This document shows positions 1 through 7,278 of a stretch of 11,801 nt of DNA, in pieces (positions within the stretch are counted from its first letter, which is position 1; each line of letters starts with the position of its first letter). Location: the NCBI GenBank assembly GCA_900766795.1, contig CAAFWX010000380.1:1-11801 (forward strand). Direction: 5' to 3'. A program made the translations under genes and the position numbers. A model generated the notes under the pieces. It did no database searches, was not told the DNA's origin, and saw nothing but the letters and a program-made list of their open reading frames with translations. The stretch is from Oscillospiraceae bacterium. GTDB taxonomy: Bacteria; Bacillota_A; Clostridia; Oscillospirales; Ruminococcaceae.

Positions 1-120
1 TACAACCTCGTCAAACTCGTTTCCGTATGGTCCTTCGCTCTCCGCCTTTCCGACGACAGCGGCATAGGACTTTATCGAAGCGTTGCTGTAACGGAAGGTC
101 TTTCCCTCACAAATCGGCAT
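1..120 (-). CDS. spoVAD: Stage V sporulation protein AD, N-terminal part (runs off the window)
   Basis: Only the first 40 codons are present; the 3' end lies beyond position 1. The peptide starts MPICEGKTFRYSNASIK and continues to VVGKAESEGPYGNEFDEVV. It follows the N-terminal SpoVAD pattern of an aromatic-N segment, then AVVG, a GP-G turn and FDE. SpoVAD is a thiolase-fold protein that binds dipicolinic acid and works with the SpoVA membrane channel, which loads dipicolinate into the forespore and releases it at germination (family knowledge). The ATG at 118-120 is preceded by a GAGGAGG ribosome site (about 128-134) that overlaps the stop codon of the upstream spoVAC, so the two genes are translated as a tight pair. 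The call rests on 40 residues plus gene order. Confidence 0.85.
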   Translation of the reverse strand, partial: MPICEGKTFRYSNASIKSYAAVVGKAESEGPYGNEFDEVV

Positions 121-132
121 AGCTTTCCCTCC

Positions 133-576
133 TCAAAATAAACCCCAAATATAATACAGGATTCCGTATATTATCGACGCAGAAATTCCGTATACAATGA
201 CAGGTCCCGCGATTATAAACATCTTCGCGCCCAGCCCCAGCACAAAGCCCTCGCTCTTAAACTCCAGCGCGGGCGAGGACACTGCGTTTGCAAAGCCCGT
301 GATTGGCACGAGCGTACCCGCGCCGCCCTGCTGAGCAATACGGTCGTAAAACTTCAGCCCCGTGCACAGCACGCTCAGAAAAATCAGCGTCATTGAGGTA
401 AGCGCGCCCGCATCGTCCTCCGAAAATCCAAGCGCCGCATAGAGATTCAGAAACCCCTCGCCAATCGTGCAGATTGCGCCGCCGATAACAAACGCCAGCG
501 GAATCGTCTTGTACATCGCGGAAGCCGGTGAGCGTTTTTTCGTCAGCTCGCCGTATTCGCTGTTTGATATATTCAT
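133..576 (-). CDS. spoVAC: Stage V sporulation protein AC, dipicolinate channel subunit
   Basis: A 147-residue integral membrane protein of the SpoVAC/SpoVAEB family. These proteins form the SpoVA channel in the spore inner membrane, moving dipicolinic acid into the forespore and out at germination. Hydrophobic segments lie at about residues 24-40, 58-76 and 115-145. The conserved loop (residues 84-95, GGAGTLVPITGF), then SPALEFKSEG and GLGAKMFIIAGP, is the family hallmark. SpoVAC and SpoVAEB are paralogues; spoVAC is chosen because it lies directly upstream of spoVAD. The start is taken at the ATG at 574-576, which has AAAGGAG 8-9 nt upstream. A longer reading from a GTG at 592-594 would place that ribosome site inside the gene. 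The stop overlaps the spoVAD ribosome site. A sigma-G promoter would be expected from B. subtilis, but I could not find a convincing one. Confidence 0.9.
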   Translation of the reverse strand: MNISNSEYGELTKKRSPASAMYKTIPLAFVIGGAICTIGEGFLNLYAALGFSEDDAGALTSMTLIFLSVLCTGLKFYDRIAQQGGAGTLVPITGFANAVSSPALEFKSEGFVLGLGAKMFIIAGPVIVYGISASIIYGILYYIWGLF

Positions 577-903
577 AAGAAATGCTCCTTTCACATTTTC
601 ATTTGTGGTTTTATTTTGCCGCTTCTTCGGGAATTAATACGTTTTTTGGCGCTTGGTAATACATGGTGATACTATACATCTTGTATTATTTCTGCATAAT
701 ATAACAGAAATCAGCACTATTATATATTTTATTTCGTATTATCGCACAGATATTATACTATTCGTATATATCACAGTCACAATACACCCTACTGCCGAAT
801 GGTCTTGAACAAACTTTATTCCTGCAAAGCATATTTCGGCATTATTCGATATTTTGGAATATTTCTCGCATATTATACTCTAAGTATACCAAAATAACAC
901 AAA
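577..903. other. AT-rich intergenic region upstream of spoVAC
   Basis: About 330 bases of AT-rich DNA between the terminator of the GGDEF gene and spoVAC, both on the minus strand. It holds two TATAAT-like minus-strand hexamers (752-757 and 872-877) with only weak -35 partners at 19-nt spacing. It also holds a TATACT-cta-AGTATA palindrome at 874-888 and a 7-bp hairpin (688-694 with 705-711, 10-nt loop). Two very short minus-strand reading frames (611-664 and 758-832) are described in the findings. I see no RNA gene and no clear sporulation-sigma promoter. Confidence 0.6.
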
Positions 904-933
904 AGCACCCGACCGCCGAAGCAGTCGGGTGCT
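897..933 (-). terminator. Intrinsic terminator of the GGDEF gene, UUCG tetraloop
   Basis: On the minus strand, AGCACCCGACTGC pairs with GCGGTCGGGTGCT. This gives a 13-bp stem (one G-T wobble) closed by a TTCG tetraloop, followed by TTTTGTGTTATTTT. It begins 15 bases after the TGA stop of the gene at 949-2895, so it is assigned to that gene and separates it from the spoVA genes. Confidence 0.92.
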
Positions 934-948
934 GAATGATTTGTGAAA

Positions 949-2895
949 TCAGATGAAAGCGAAGTTGCTCTTACCGGACTTCTTAACGGAGTACATAGCG
1001 TCGTCCGCCTTACCGATGAGGTACTCAACGCGAGTGTTGTAGTCGTCCTTGATTACTGCGATACCGATGGAAACGCTGATTTTCAAGTGCTCGCCGACAT
1101 CGGAATCAAAGCCCGCGTCAAGCTTCTGGATGATAGCCTTTGCAACAGCGTCGGGCGCGTTAAGCTCTGCATTTCTGATGCAGGCAATGAACTCGTCGCC
1201 GCCGTAGCGTCCGGCAAATCCGTAGGACTCAACCTCGGACTTGATGGTGGAAGCAACAAACTTAAGAACCTGGTCGCCTGTTGCGTGACTGTAATTATCG
1301 TTGTAGTGCTTGAAGTCGTCAACGTCGATAAACAGAACTGCCATCTCGGACTTTCTTGCCTCGGAGAGAGCAATCTCGTTGTCAATCTGCGACTCGATTG
1401 TTTCACGGTTGTAAAGCTCAGTGAGAGCGTCGAAGCTTGCGCGTGCGGTGAGCTGCTGCTCGGACTTCTTAGCGCGGTCGATATCAACCATAACGCCGAC
1501 AACCTTGAGGGGCTTGCCTTCCTTGTCGCGGAGGGTTGCCGTTCTCATGAGAACCCAGATAAAGTCGCCGTAAATGTTCTTCATACGGTACTCGTTGCGC
1601 TCGAAATCCTTGCCCTTTTCAAGCTGGTTCAGGTCATCTCTGTATCTCTCGGAATCCTCGGGGTGAAGCTTTGCTTTCAGCAGGAAGCTGTCGCCGAAGT
1701 GGTCGGAGGGAGCGCGGTAGGAGAACTTCTTGTTGAAGTTGTTGGAGAAGAATACCTCGTTAGTCTTGAAGTTCCACTCGAAGATGATGTTGTCCGACAT
1801 CTCGATGATGGTTCTGTATCTGTCCTCGCTGACAACAATCTCGTCAACAAGGTCGTTGAACGCGCGGGAAATCTGACCGTACTCGTTGTTGCTTACAGTG
1901 GAGATACGCGCGTCGTGGTCGCCGCGGCGAATCTTCACGAGGGTTTCCTCAATCACCTTGAGGGGCTTTGTTACGCTGAGAGCCATAAAGATAGCGCCTG
2001 CAATTGCGGCAAGACCGAGAAGAACGGTTGCAATAATCATGGGGCTTGTGGCAGAGGAGGAGAAAATCTTTGCCTTACTAGCTGGGCAGCTTGCCAGCGC
2101 AACAAGTCCATCCTGTCCGCCGACTCTCATCATGCAGACGTTGTAGGTCGCGGTGGAAATCGCGTTGCTGTCGGTGGTGACATAGGAAAGAATCTCGGTG
2201 GGCTTGCCGTCCTCGAGAGTATCAATTCTGTTGATAATCTCTGCGGGGTACTGGTTCAGAAGGTTGTTGTTGTAGCCCGAGCCGGATGTCCAGTTCTTTC
2301 TGGTGTCGATGATGATAAGACGACCCTGATTATAGAATGTGGAGTTGTTTGCAATTCTCGAAACAAACGCGCGCGAGGAAATATCATAGGAAACAATCAG
2401 CATTCCGCCGCCGATTTTTCTCTTGATGAACATGGTGGAATCCATCATGCTTCCTGTTTTCTCGGCACTGCCGACGTCGTTTATGTAAAGAACGTCGTCG
2501 GAATACGCAGAGTAGCTTGCGTAGTTCTCAATCTGCGTGCCTGCGTCCTTGCCTGCGATAACGGTTCCGTTCTTGTCAACAAGCTGTGCAGCGACAACCG
2601 AAGCGTTCTCGGAAGCAAAAAATTCAAGCAAATCCTTTGCGTCCTTGGACGCGCTTGAAGCGTTTGCGGAATCCACAATGCAGTTGACGGAAGCAAGGGT
2701 GTCAATCTGGCTGTGAACCTCGTCAAGATAAACCTCGAGGTTGGAACCCTGATTCGTTACGATATCAGTGAGCTGGCGATGGAACTGCTCATTGCCGTTT
2801 CCGGAAATAAGCACGTTTGCCACAGCCGTGTAAACAATCATGGGTATGATTGCAAAGCAGACCGCAGCGATTATAAAGATGGTTCTGTTTTTCAT
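949..2895 (-). CDS. Membrane sensor diguanylate cyclase (sensor region-HAMP-PAS-GGDEF)
   Basis: A 648-residue protein predicted to make cyclic di-GMP from two GTP in response to an extracellular signal. Order of parts: transmembrane helix 1 (about 5-30), a roughly 250-residue extracytoplasmic region with Cache-like layout (about 31-284), transmembrane helix 2 (285-308), HAMP (309-360, starting SVTKPLKVIEETLVKI), PAS with PAC segment (360-475, ending GVMVDIDRAKK), and GGDEF (483-648). The active-site motif RYGGDEF (residues 563-569) is intact, as are LFIDVDDFKHYND and the ISVSIGIA strand. The RxxD product-inhibition site expected at residues 556-559 reads ESYG, so it is absent. The ATG at 2893-2895 has GGGGAG about 7 nt upstream. 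It has its own sigma-A promoter and its own terminator, so it is monocistronic. The sensed ligand cannot be told. The sensor fold is inferred from layout; the enzyme domain is clear. Confidence 0.93.
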   Translation of the reverse strand: MKNRTIFIIAAVCFAIIPMIVYTAVANVLISGNGNEQFHRQLTDIVTNQGSNLEVYLDEVHSQIDTLASVNCIVDSANASSASKDAKDLLEFFASENASVVAAQLVDKNGTVIAGKDAGTQIENYASYSAYSDDVLYINDVGSAEKTGSMMDSTMFIKRKIGGGMLIVSYDISSRAFVSRIANNSTFYNQGRLIIIDTRKNWTSGSGYNNNLLNQYPAEIINRIDTLEDGKPTEILSYVTTDSNAISTATYNVCMMRVGGQDGLVALASCPASKAKIFSSSATSPMIIATVLLGLAAIAGAIFMALSVTKPLKVIEETLVKIRRGDHDARISTVSNNEYGQISRAFNDLVDEIVVSEDRYRTIIEMSDNIIFEWNFKTNEVFFSNNFNKKFSYRAPSDHFGDSFLLKAKLHPEDSERYRDDLNQLEKGKDFERNEYRMKNIYGDFIWVLMRTATLRDKEGKPLKVVGVMVDIDRAKKSEQQLTARASFDALTELYNRETIESQIDNEIALSEARKSEMAVLFIDVDDFKHYNDNYSHATGDQVLKFVASTIKSEVESYGFAGRYGGDEFIACIRNAELNAPDAVAKAIIQKLDAGFDSDVGEHLKISVSIGIAVIKDDYNTRVEYLIGKADDAMYSVKKSGKSNFAFI

Positions 2896-2991
2896 GATTT
2901 CTCCCCGTTTCTGCCCCCGATTAAGGGTGCGATTTATGATTACCTCTCAACACTATCCGAAAAACGGCATAGTAATAGTAGACTACGTTTT

Positions 2992-3020
2992 ATTATAACA
3001 CAAAAAAATCACCGTGTAAA
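2992..3020 (-). promoter_or_regulatory. Sigma-A promoter of the GGDEF gene
   Basis: On the minus strand: -35 TTTACA (3015-3020), a 17-nt spacer, and -10 TATAAT (2992-2997). Transcription would start near 2985, giving a leader of about 90 nt before the ATG at 2895. The -10 is a perfect consensus and the -35 differs at one base, so strong constitutive-type transcription is expected. Confidence 0.85.
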
Positions 3021-3295
3021 CACAATTCCCATAATCTTTGGGGAGAAATTTGAAATTTCATGAATTTTTAACAAATCTCAAAAAAGTTTTTGTAAAGAAT
3101 ATCAACCCACGGCTGTTGCAGACCGCTCCACGCGGCATTATCGGGCGGCAGGCTGATTCTGCACGATCAATAATCATTTTCGTTATATTCAACAATTATT
3201 TTTGATAATCGGCAGTGCTTTCGCGGTTTTTTTGTGCACAACAACGAAAAGCTTACCATTGCCGCTCAACTTTAATAATATTTCAAAGCATACTC

Positions 3296-3324
3296 TTGAT
3301 TAAACGAAGAGTTTGTGGTAGAAT
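3296..3324 (+). promoter_or_regulatory. Probable sigma-A promoter of the repeat-protein gene, extended -10
   Basis: -35 TTGATT (3296-3301), a 17-nt spacer, and -10 TAGAAT (3319-3324) preceded by TGG, which gives an extended -10. A transcript starting near 3331 would have a leader of about 35 nt before the ATG at 3366. A TATAAT at 3327-3332 is also present, but it has no -35 at a suitable distance. Confidence 0.6.
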
Positions 3325-3365
3325 TATATAATAAGCTATTATACAGCCGCTTGGGGAGGACGCAT

Positions 3366-4514
3366 ATGGGAACAATCATCAAGGCAAATAAATATCGGCT
3401 GGTGGACAACCATGCCTTTGACATGCCCCTGCCGCTGAAATTCGAGATTCTGAACAAGGACAGCGCGGTTGCCGAATATGAAATCTCCGAGGACGAGAAT
3501 GTAAGCTACCGCATACTCACCAAATACAAGGAAGAAATGCTTACAACCATACGCCGTCCCCTCAGTATCTCCGACATATACTATCTGTTTTCGTGCAGAG
3601 TATTTCAGGACAGGACTCCCTTCACGCTGTTTGAACTGTCGCTGCTGGGGCTGGAGAAATACAACGTATACAACATTCTGCAAAAGACCCGCGGCGTCAC
3701 TCCGTTTGACACCTATTGGATAAAGTTCGACGGCGACACCTGCACCTATGACGAGGCGCTTGAGGCGTTCAATTCCATTACCGCGCCCGCATACATATCC
3801 GCCGCCGAAGCAGAACAGCCGCAGCAGCTGGCGGACATAAACGAGGTGCTTAACCAGCAGAAATTTGATGTGGCAAGCATTGCTCCGATAAATCACATGC
3901 CGCCCGCCTCCGATAAATCCTCGCAGGACACGGCTGCCTCTGCAAAGGTAATCGTCCCCGACGATATCGCCGAGGAGCATGAGGACACGCTGGTGAACAA
4001 CAAGATGTCCGAGGACGAAATCGAGGCGCTGCTGCGCTCTGTGGGGCTATCCGAGAACCCCGAGCCGCCTGTTGAACCCAGCGGCAAAATGTCGCAGGCT
4101 GATATTGAAGCACTGCTCGCGGCTAATTCTACTCCTGAGCCTGCTCCCGAACCCGCTCCCGCTGAACCTAGCGGCGGCAAGATGTCGCAGGACGATATTG
4201 CGGCTCTTTTTGCGGCTAATGCGGCTCAGAGTGAGCCTGCTACTGAACCCGCTGAGCCTAGCGGCAGCAAGATGTCGCAGGCTGACATAGAAGCGCTCTT
4301 TGCGGCAAACTCCGCTCCCGAGCCTGAGCCTGCACCCGCTCCCGCTGAACCTAGCGGCGGCAAGATGTCGCAGGCTGACATTGAAGCACTCTTTGCGGCA
4401 AACTCCGCTCCCGAGCCTGCTCCCGAACCCGCACCCGCCGAATCCGGCGGCAAGATGTCACAGGCTGACATAGAAGCGCTGCTCCAGAGTATGCAGGACG
4501 ACGCTTCCAACTAA
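3366..4514 (+). CDS. Protein of unknown function with six FliM-like SQADIEALL motifs
   Basis: A 382-residue protein, not recognised as a whole. Residues 1-140 look like a folded domain (LSISDIYYLFSCRVF, LGLEKYNVYNILQKTRG, FDTYWIKFDGD) that I cannot assign. Residues 141-212 are a low-complexity linker. Residues 213-382 carry six copies of an 11-residue motif, consensus KMSQADIEALL, starting at residues 213, 241, 272, 302, 333 and 363. They are separated by Pro/Glu/Ala-rich spacers of the PEPAPEPAPAEPSGG type, and the last copy is at the C-terminus. The motif closely matches the N-terminal peptide of flagellar FliM (ILSQAEIDALL in E. coli), which binds phosphorylated CheY, and that of FliY. No signal peptide or membrane segment is evident, so it is probably cytoplasmic. 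The start is the ATG with GGGGAGGA 5 nt upstream; an upstream GTG at 3315 has no ribosome site. No flagellar genes lie nearby, so this is not called FliM. A multivalent scaffold is my inference. Confidence 0.85.
   Translation: MGTIIKANKYRLVDNHAFDMPLPLKFEILNKDSAVAEYEISEDENVSYRILTKYKEEMLTTIRRPLSISDIYYLFSCRVFQDRTPFTLFELSLLGLEKYNVYNILQKTRGVTPFDTYWIKFDGDTCTYDEALEAFNSITAPAYISAAEAEQPQQLADINEVLNQQKFDVASIAPINHMPPASDKSSQDTAASAKVIVPDDIAEEHEDTLVNNKMSEDEIEALLRSVGLSENPEPPVEPSGKMSQADIEALLAANSTPEPAPEPAPAEPSGGKMSQDDIAALFAANAAQSEPATEPAEPSGSKMSQADIEALFAANSAPEPEPAPAPAEPSGGKMSQADIEALFAANSAPEPAPEPAPAESGGKMSQADIEALLQSMQDDASN
4002..4484 (+). repeat. Six in-frame tandem copies encoding KMSQxDIxAL(L/F)
   Basis: The 33-base motif copies begin at 4002, 4086, 4179, 4269, 4362 and 4452, so the period is 84-93 bases and always a multiple of three. 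Copy 1 is the most divergent (KMSEDEIEALL). Copies 4 and 5 are near identical at the DNA level, including the spacer GCGGCAAACTCCGCTCCCGA. This points to recent expansion by slippage or unequal recombination, with copy number likely to vary between strains. Confidence 0.95.
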
Positions 4515-4528
4515 AACCGATAATGAGC

Positions 4529-4563
4529 AAACCCGAGAAGCTTTTCTTCCCGGGTTTCTTTTT
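4529..4563 (+). terminator. Intrinsic terminator of the repeat-protein gene
   Basis: AAACCCGAGAAG (4529-4540) pairs with CTTCCCGGGTTT (4546-4557) around a CTTTT loop: 11 of 12 pairs with one A-C mismatch, followed by CTTTTT. It starts 14 bases after the TAA. The recR gene ends on the opposite strand at 4581, so the hairpin lies between convergent genes. The minus-strand read-out lacks a good T-run, so it is assigned to the plus strand. Confidence 0.85.
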
Positions 4564-4580
4564 GTATGCGATTATGTCTG

Positions 4581-5177
4581 TTATAGCTCGTTGCGGTTTT
4601 CAAGCGCCCTCACCAGAGTTACATCGTCCGCAAATTCGAGCGAGGAACCCGCGGGCAGACCATAGGCAAGGCGTGTGACCTTGATTCCGAAAGGCTTTAT
4701 CAGCATTCCGAGATAAGCCGCCGTGGCGTCGCCCTCAACCGTCGGGTTGGTTGCCATGATTACCTCTCTGCACCCGTCAAGCCGCGCGATAAGCTCCTTT
4801 ATCTTAAGGTCGTCAGCGGTGATTCCGTCCATAGGCGACATCAGCCCGTGCAGGACATGATACACTCCCTCAAAGCTTCCCGAGCGCTCAAACGCCGAAA
4901 CATCCTTTGGGGATTCCACCACGCAAATCACGCTCTTGTCGCGGTTGTCATCGCTGCAAATCTCGCACACTTCCCTGTCGGTGAAGTTCTGGCAGCAGCT
5001 GCAAAGCTGCACGCCGTTTCTCGCGCGGACAAGACTCTCCGCAAACTCCTTTACCTCCTCTTTGGGTAGGTTCAGCATGTGATATGCCAGCCGCTGCGCG
5101 GTTTTTATGCCTATGCCCGGGAGCTTCGCAAATTGCTCTGCTGCAAGCGCCAAGGGCGCGGAAATGAACTCTGCCAT
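4581..5177 (-). CDS. recR: Recombination mediator RecR
   Basis: A 198-residue protein of normal RecR length. RecR forms a ring-shaped clamp and, with RecO and RecF, loads RecA onto SSB-coated single-stranded DNA during gap repair (family knowledge). Visible parts: helix-hairpin-helix [12 protein letters not shown] (residues 19-30), a four-cysteine zinc finger with C59-x2-C62 and C71-x2-C74, a Toprim domain (about 82-175) with VVESPKDV and [10 protein letters not shown], and the C-terminal segment [13 protein letters not shown]. The last has SS where the family usually has GG, a minor change. The ATG at 5175-5177 lies one base after the TAA of comEC, so translation is probably coupled; a weak GGAAAGG sits inside the end of comEC. 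It is the last gene of the dnaX-ybaB-comEC-recR cluster. Confidence 0.97.
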   Translation of the reverse strand: MAEFISAPLALAAEQFAKLPGIGIKTAQRLAYHMLNLPKEEVKEFAESLVRARNGVQLCSCCQNFTDREVCEICSDDNRDKSVICVVESPKDVSAFERSGSFEGVYHVLHGLMSPMDGITADDLKIKELIARLDGCREVIMATNPTVEGDATAAYLGMLIKPFGIKVTRLAYGLPAGSSLEFADDVTLVRALENRNEL

Positions 5178-5178
5178 G

Positions 5179-7245
5179 TTATTCTGCCTTTCCGATTATT
5201 GTAATTGTGTCTGCCTTCCCAAGCGGCAGCGTGAAGCTTTCGTCATAGACGTTCACGCCGTTTTCGGGAAGCAGATTCTGCTTTGACGAACAATAAACCG
5301 CCGTCTGCGCCGAAGTTTCGGGCGGCAAGCGGGTGTAGCCGTAATACAGCACCACATCGCCCTCAACATCGCTGCCCGCTTTTGCCGAGGTTATTTCCAT
5401 GTCGTCCACAAGAATGCTGTTTGCGTTGTACGGCGCTATCTGCGCCGTGCAGGTTTGCGACAAAACCTCGTGAAGCCACAAGGGCGCGTAAATCTTCCCC
5501 GAGGGAACTATCTCCGTCAGCTCTCCCAGAGCCAGCGCTCCGCAAAAGTTCAGCTCCCCCGCCGCAACAAAGCTTATCCGCGAGATTCCGTTTCGGCGCA
5601 GACATTCCGCAAGCTTCGGCGCAAGCCGTTCTCCCGTGCCCGAAATCAGCACGGAGGCGCTGTTTCCGACGCACACCACCGCCGCTCCGCTTGTGCCGTC
5701 CGACACAAAATCAATCCGACACCTGCACGCGCTCGTAATCGTGCTGATGGAGAGCATTACAGCAAGTACAGCCGCCGCGAGCCGATGAGCGGTTTTCCTG
5801 CGCCTTAATACAAACGCTCCCCACACAAACAGCCCGCCGCCTAACGCCGCAAGCAGCACAGCCCCGAGATAATCCATCGGAATCCACAGGAACCGAAGCT
5901 TTCCCGCCGCCTTGATAATCCACAGCATAAGCCGCAGAATAATCGCCGACGGAAGCGCCGTCACGGGGCTTGACGTAACTCCCATAATGAACACAAGAAC
6001 CATGCCCGCAGAAAACAGCGGCATGAGAAGCGCCGAAACAAAAGGTCCGATAAGGGAAATTCCGCCGAAGCAGGCAATGCTTATGGGCGCAGTGCACGCG
6101 GTCGCGCCAAGCGACACAAAGAAAAAATTCACCCAGCCCGACAAAAACCTGATTCTGCGGGGAAGCCTTCTTACCGCCGAAGCGCCCACGCGGCTGCCTG
6201 CGACAACTCCGAAAACGCCCAGCACCGACATCCACAGCCCCACATCAAGCGCCGCCAGCGGCTGCACGGCGGTGATAATAAGAAAAGCCGCGCACAGCGA
6301 GTTTATGGTCTCGGATTTGCGCAGAAAAAGCGGCGCGCAATTGCAGATAAGCACCATCAGCGCAGAGCGTATAACCGAGCTGCCCATGCCGAAAAACATC
6401 ACCGCAAACGGAACGACAACCAGCGAAGCCAGCGCCCTGCGAAAGCGGTTTTTGTCCGCAAACAGCTCTATAAGCATCATGGAAATCACAGCAAAATGCG
6501 TTCCCGAAACCGCAGTGAAGTGGGAGATTCCGCTCACACAGATTGCCTCGGTGAGCGAAGCGGACAGCTTGCCGCTCTCGCCGAAGAACATTGCCGCCGC
6601 AAGAGCGCTCTCCTCACCGCCGACAAACCGCTCGGTATAGCCGATGAAAAGCTTTCGCAGGCGGTACATCATACGGCGGATTCCCGTGTGGCTGCGCTCG
6701 GTGACGGATATGCTGTTTACGCTCGCCGACAGAAGGATTCCTTTTGAAAGGTTTATCAGGCGATACTCGCCCTCGTCGGTTGAGCGAAAAGTCACCTCTG
6801 CGGTGATAGTGTCGCCGATATCCGCGGAATCGTCGCCGTAAAGCCGCACAAGCGCCATTCTTCCGCCGAGATTCGTCCGCGCTGTGTAGATGGTGTATTC
6901 CGTGGAGCGGCGCGGAATGTCGGTAATAGTGAGTTCAGCCGTCACCGTCTGCGAGCAGTATTCCGACAGCGGGGCACAGTAAAGCGCCCTGCAAAGGCTC
7001 ATGACAATAAGCCCCGCCAGAAAGCCCGCCGCGCACAGCGTATGCTTGTCACGCTTTACGACAAGCACCACGCCGATAATAAGCGCCGCAGCCGCAGCGA
7101 CGAAAACCGCCGCCCTGCCGCAGAAATACGCCGCCACAAGACCCACTCCCCAGAACGGGGCAAGCCTCACTGCGGGAAGCTGCCACACTTCAGCCAAATG
7201 GTTCCTCATAAAGTGAAAGGGCGGCTTCAGCACCGCGGAATACAC
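5179..7245 (-). CDS. comEC: ComEC/Rec2-family DNA uptake channel with degenerate C-terminal domain
   Basis: A polytopic membrane protein of up to 688 residues. ComEC forms the inner-membrane pore that passes single-stranded DNA into the cytoplasm during natural transformation. N-terminal membrane helices (about 30-90) are followed by an OB-like soluble region (about 98-180) and the Competence domain (about 205-475). That domain carries [16 protein letters not shown] (239-254), [12 protein letters not shown] and [15 protein letters not shown]. The C-terminal part (505-688) sits where family members carry a metallo-beta-lactamase-like domain, but the HxHxDH metal motif is missing: the matching stretch reads [14 protein letters not shown]. 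The start is uncertain. The GTG at 7243-7245 lies 33 nt past the ybaB stop in the same frame, and an ATG at 7207-7209 would give 676 residues; neither has a clear ribosome site, so coupling to ybaB is likely. No other competence genes are in the window. Confidence 0.9.
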   Translation of the reverse strand: MYSAVLKPPFHFMRNHLAEVWQLPAVRLAPFWGVGLVAAYFCGRAAVFVAAAAALIIGVVLVVKRDKHTLCAAGFLAGLIVMSLCRALYCAPLSEYCSQTVTAELTITDIPRRSTEYTIYTARTNLGGRMALVRLYGDDSADIGDTITAEVTFRSTDEGEYRLINLSKGILLSASVNSISVTERSHTGIRRMMYRLRKLFIGYTERFVGGEESALAAAMFFGESGKLSASLTEAICVSGISHFTAVSGTHFAVISMMLIELFADKNRFRRALASLVVVPFAVMFFGMGSSVIRSALMVLICNCAPLFLRKSETINSLCAAFLIITAVQPLAALDVGLWMSVLGVFGVVAGSRVGASAVRRLPRRIRFLSGWVNFFFVSLGATACTAPISIACFGGISLIGPFVSALLMPLFSAGMVLVFIMGVTSSPVTALPSAIILRLMLWIIKAAGKLRFLWIPMDYLGAVLLAALGGGLFVWGAFVLRRRKTAHRLAAAVLAVMLSISTITSACRCRIDFVSDGTSGAAVVCVGNSASVLISGTGERLAPKLAECLRRNGISRISFVAAGELNFCGALALGELTEIVPSGKIYAPLWLHEVLSQTCTAQIAPYNANSILVDDMEITSAKAGSDVEGDVVLYYGYTRLPPETSAQTAVYCSSKQNLLPENGVNVYDESFTLPLGKADTITIIGKAE

Positions 7246-7278
7246 CGCCGTGTCAAAGCCGCCGTCAGTTCTGCTATA

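Larger units (their letters stand above)
2896..3365. other. Divergent intergenic region between the GGDEF gene and the repeat-protein gene
   Basis: A 470-base gap that holds outward-facing promoters for both flanking genes (listed separately). It also holds a hairpin in the GGDEF leader (2952-2973: ACTAT-G-CCG, TTTTT loop, CGG-ATAGT on the minus strand) and an unusually GC-rich block at about 3105-3169 set in AT-rich surroundings. I found no tRNA and no riboswitch I recognise. In particular, the leader does not show the conserved blocks of a class I cyclic di-GMP riboswitch. A 39-codon minus-strand frame (3058-3177) lacks a ribosome site and is not called. Confidence 0.6.

Noticed and set aside
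872..888. TATACT-CTA-AGTATA palindrome as an operator
   Set aside because: It is a single short palindrome in AT-rich DNA just past a terminator, with no nearby regulator gene and no second copy.
577..903. Sigma-G or sigma-F promoter for spoVAC
   Set aside because: I searched the minus strand for GHATR and CATWHTA-type boxes at 17-18 nt spacing and found no pair that fits, so no promoter is claimed even though one is expected from the family.
943..2658. Long plus-strand open frame (571 codons) opposite the GGDEF gene
   Set aside because: It lies antisense to a clear multi-domain protein, has no ribosome site, and its translation is a Val/Leu/Cys/Asn-rich shadow with no recognisable domain. 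Codon bias of the real gene keeps the opposite frame open.
2896..2990. Cyclic di-GMP riboswitch in the leader of the diguanylate cyclase gene
   Set aside because: The conserved blocks of the class I aptamer are not present in the roughly 90-nt leader, which is also short for an aptamer plus expression platform.
3058..3177. Minus-strand 39-codon frame in the intergenic region
   Set aside because: No ribosome site precedes the ATG, the composition shifts abruptly midway, and the peptide has no recognisable pattern.
5912..6640. Plus-strand 242-codon frame inside comEC
   Set aside because: It is a shadow of the Competence domain on the opposite strand, with no ribosome site or recognisable protein features.
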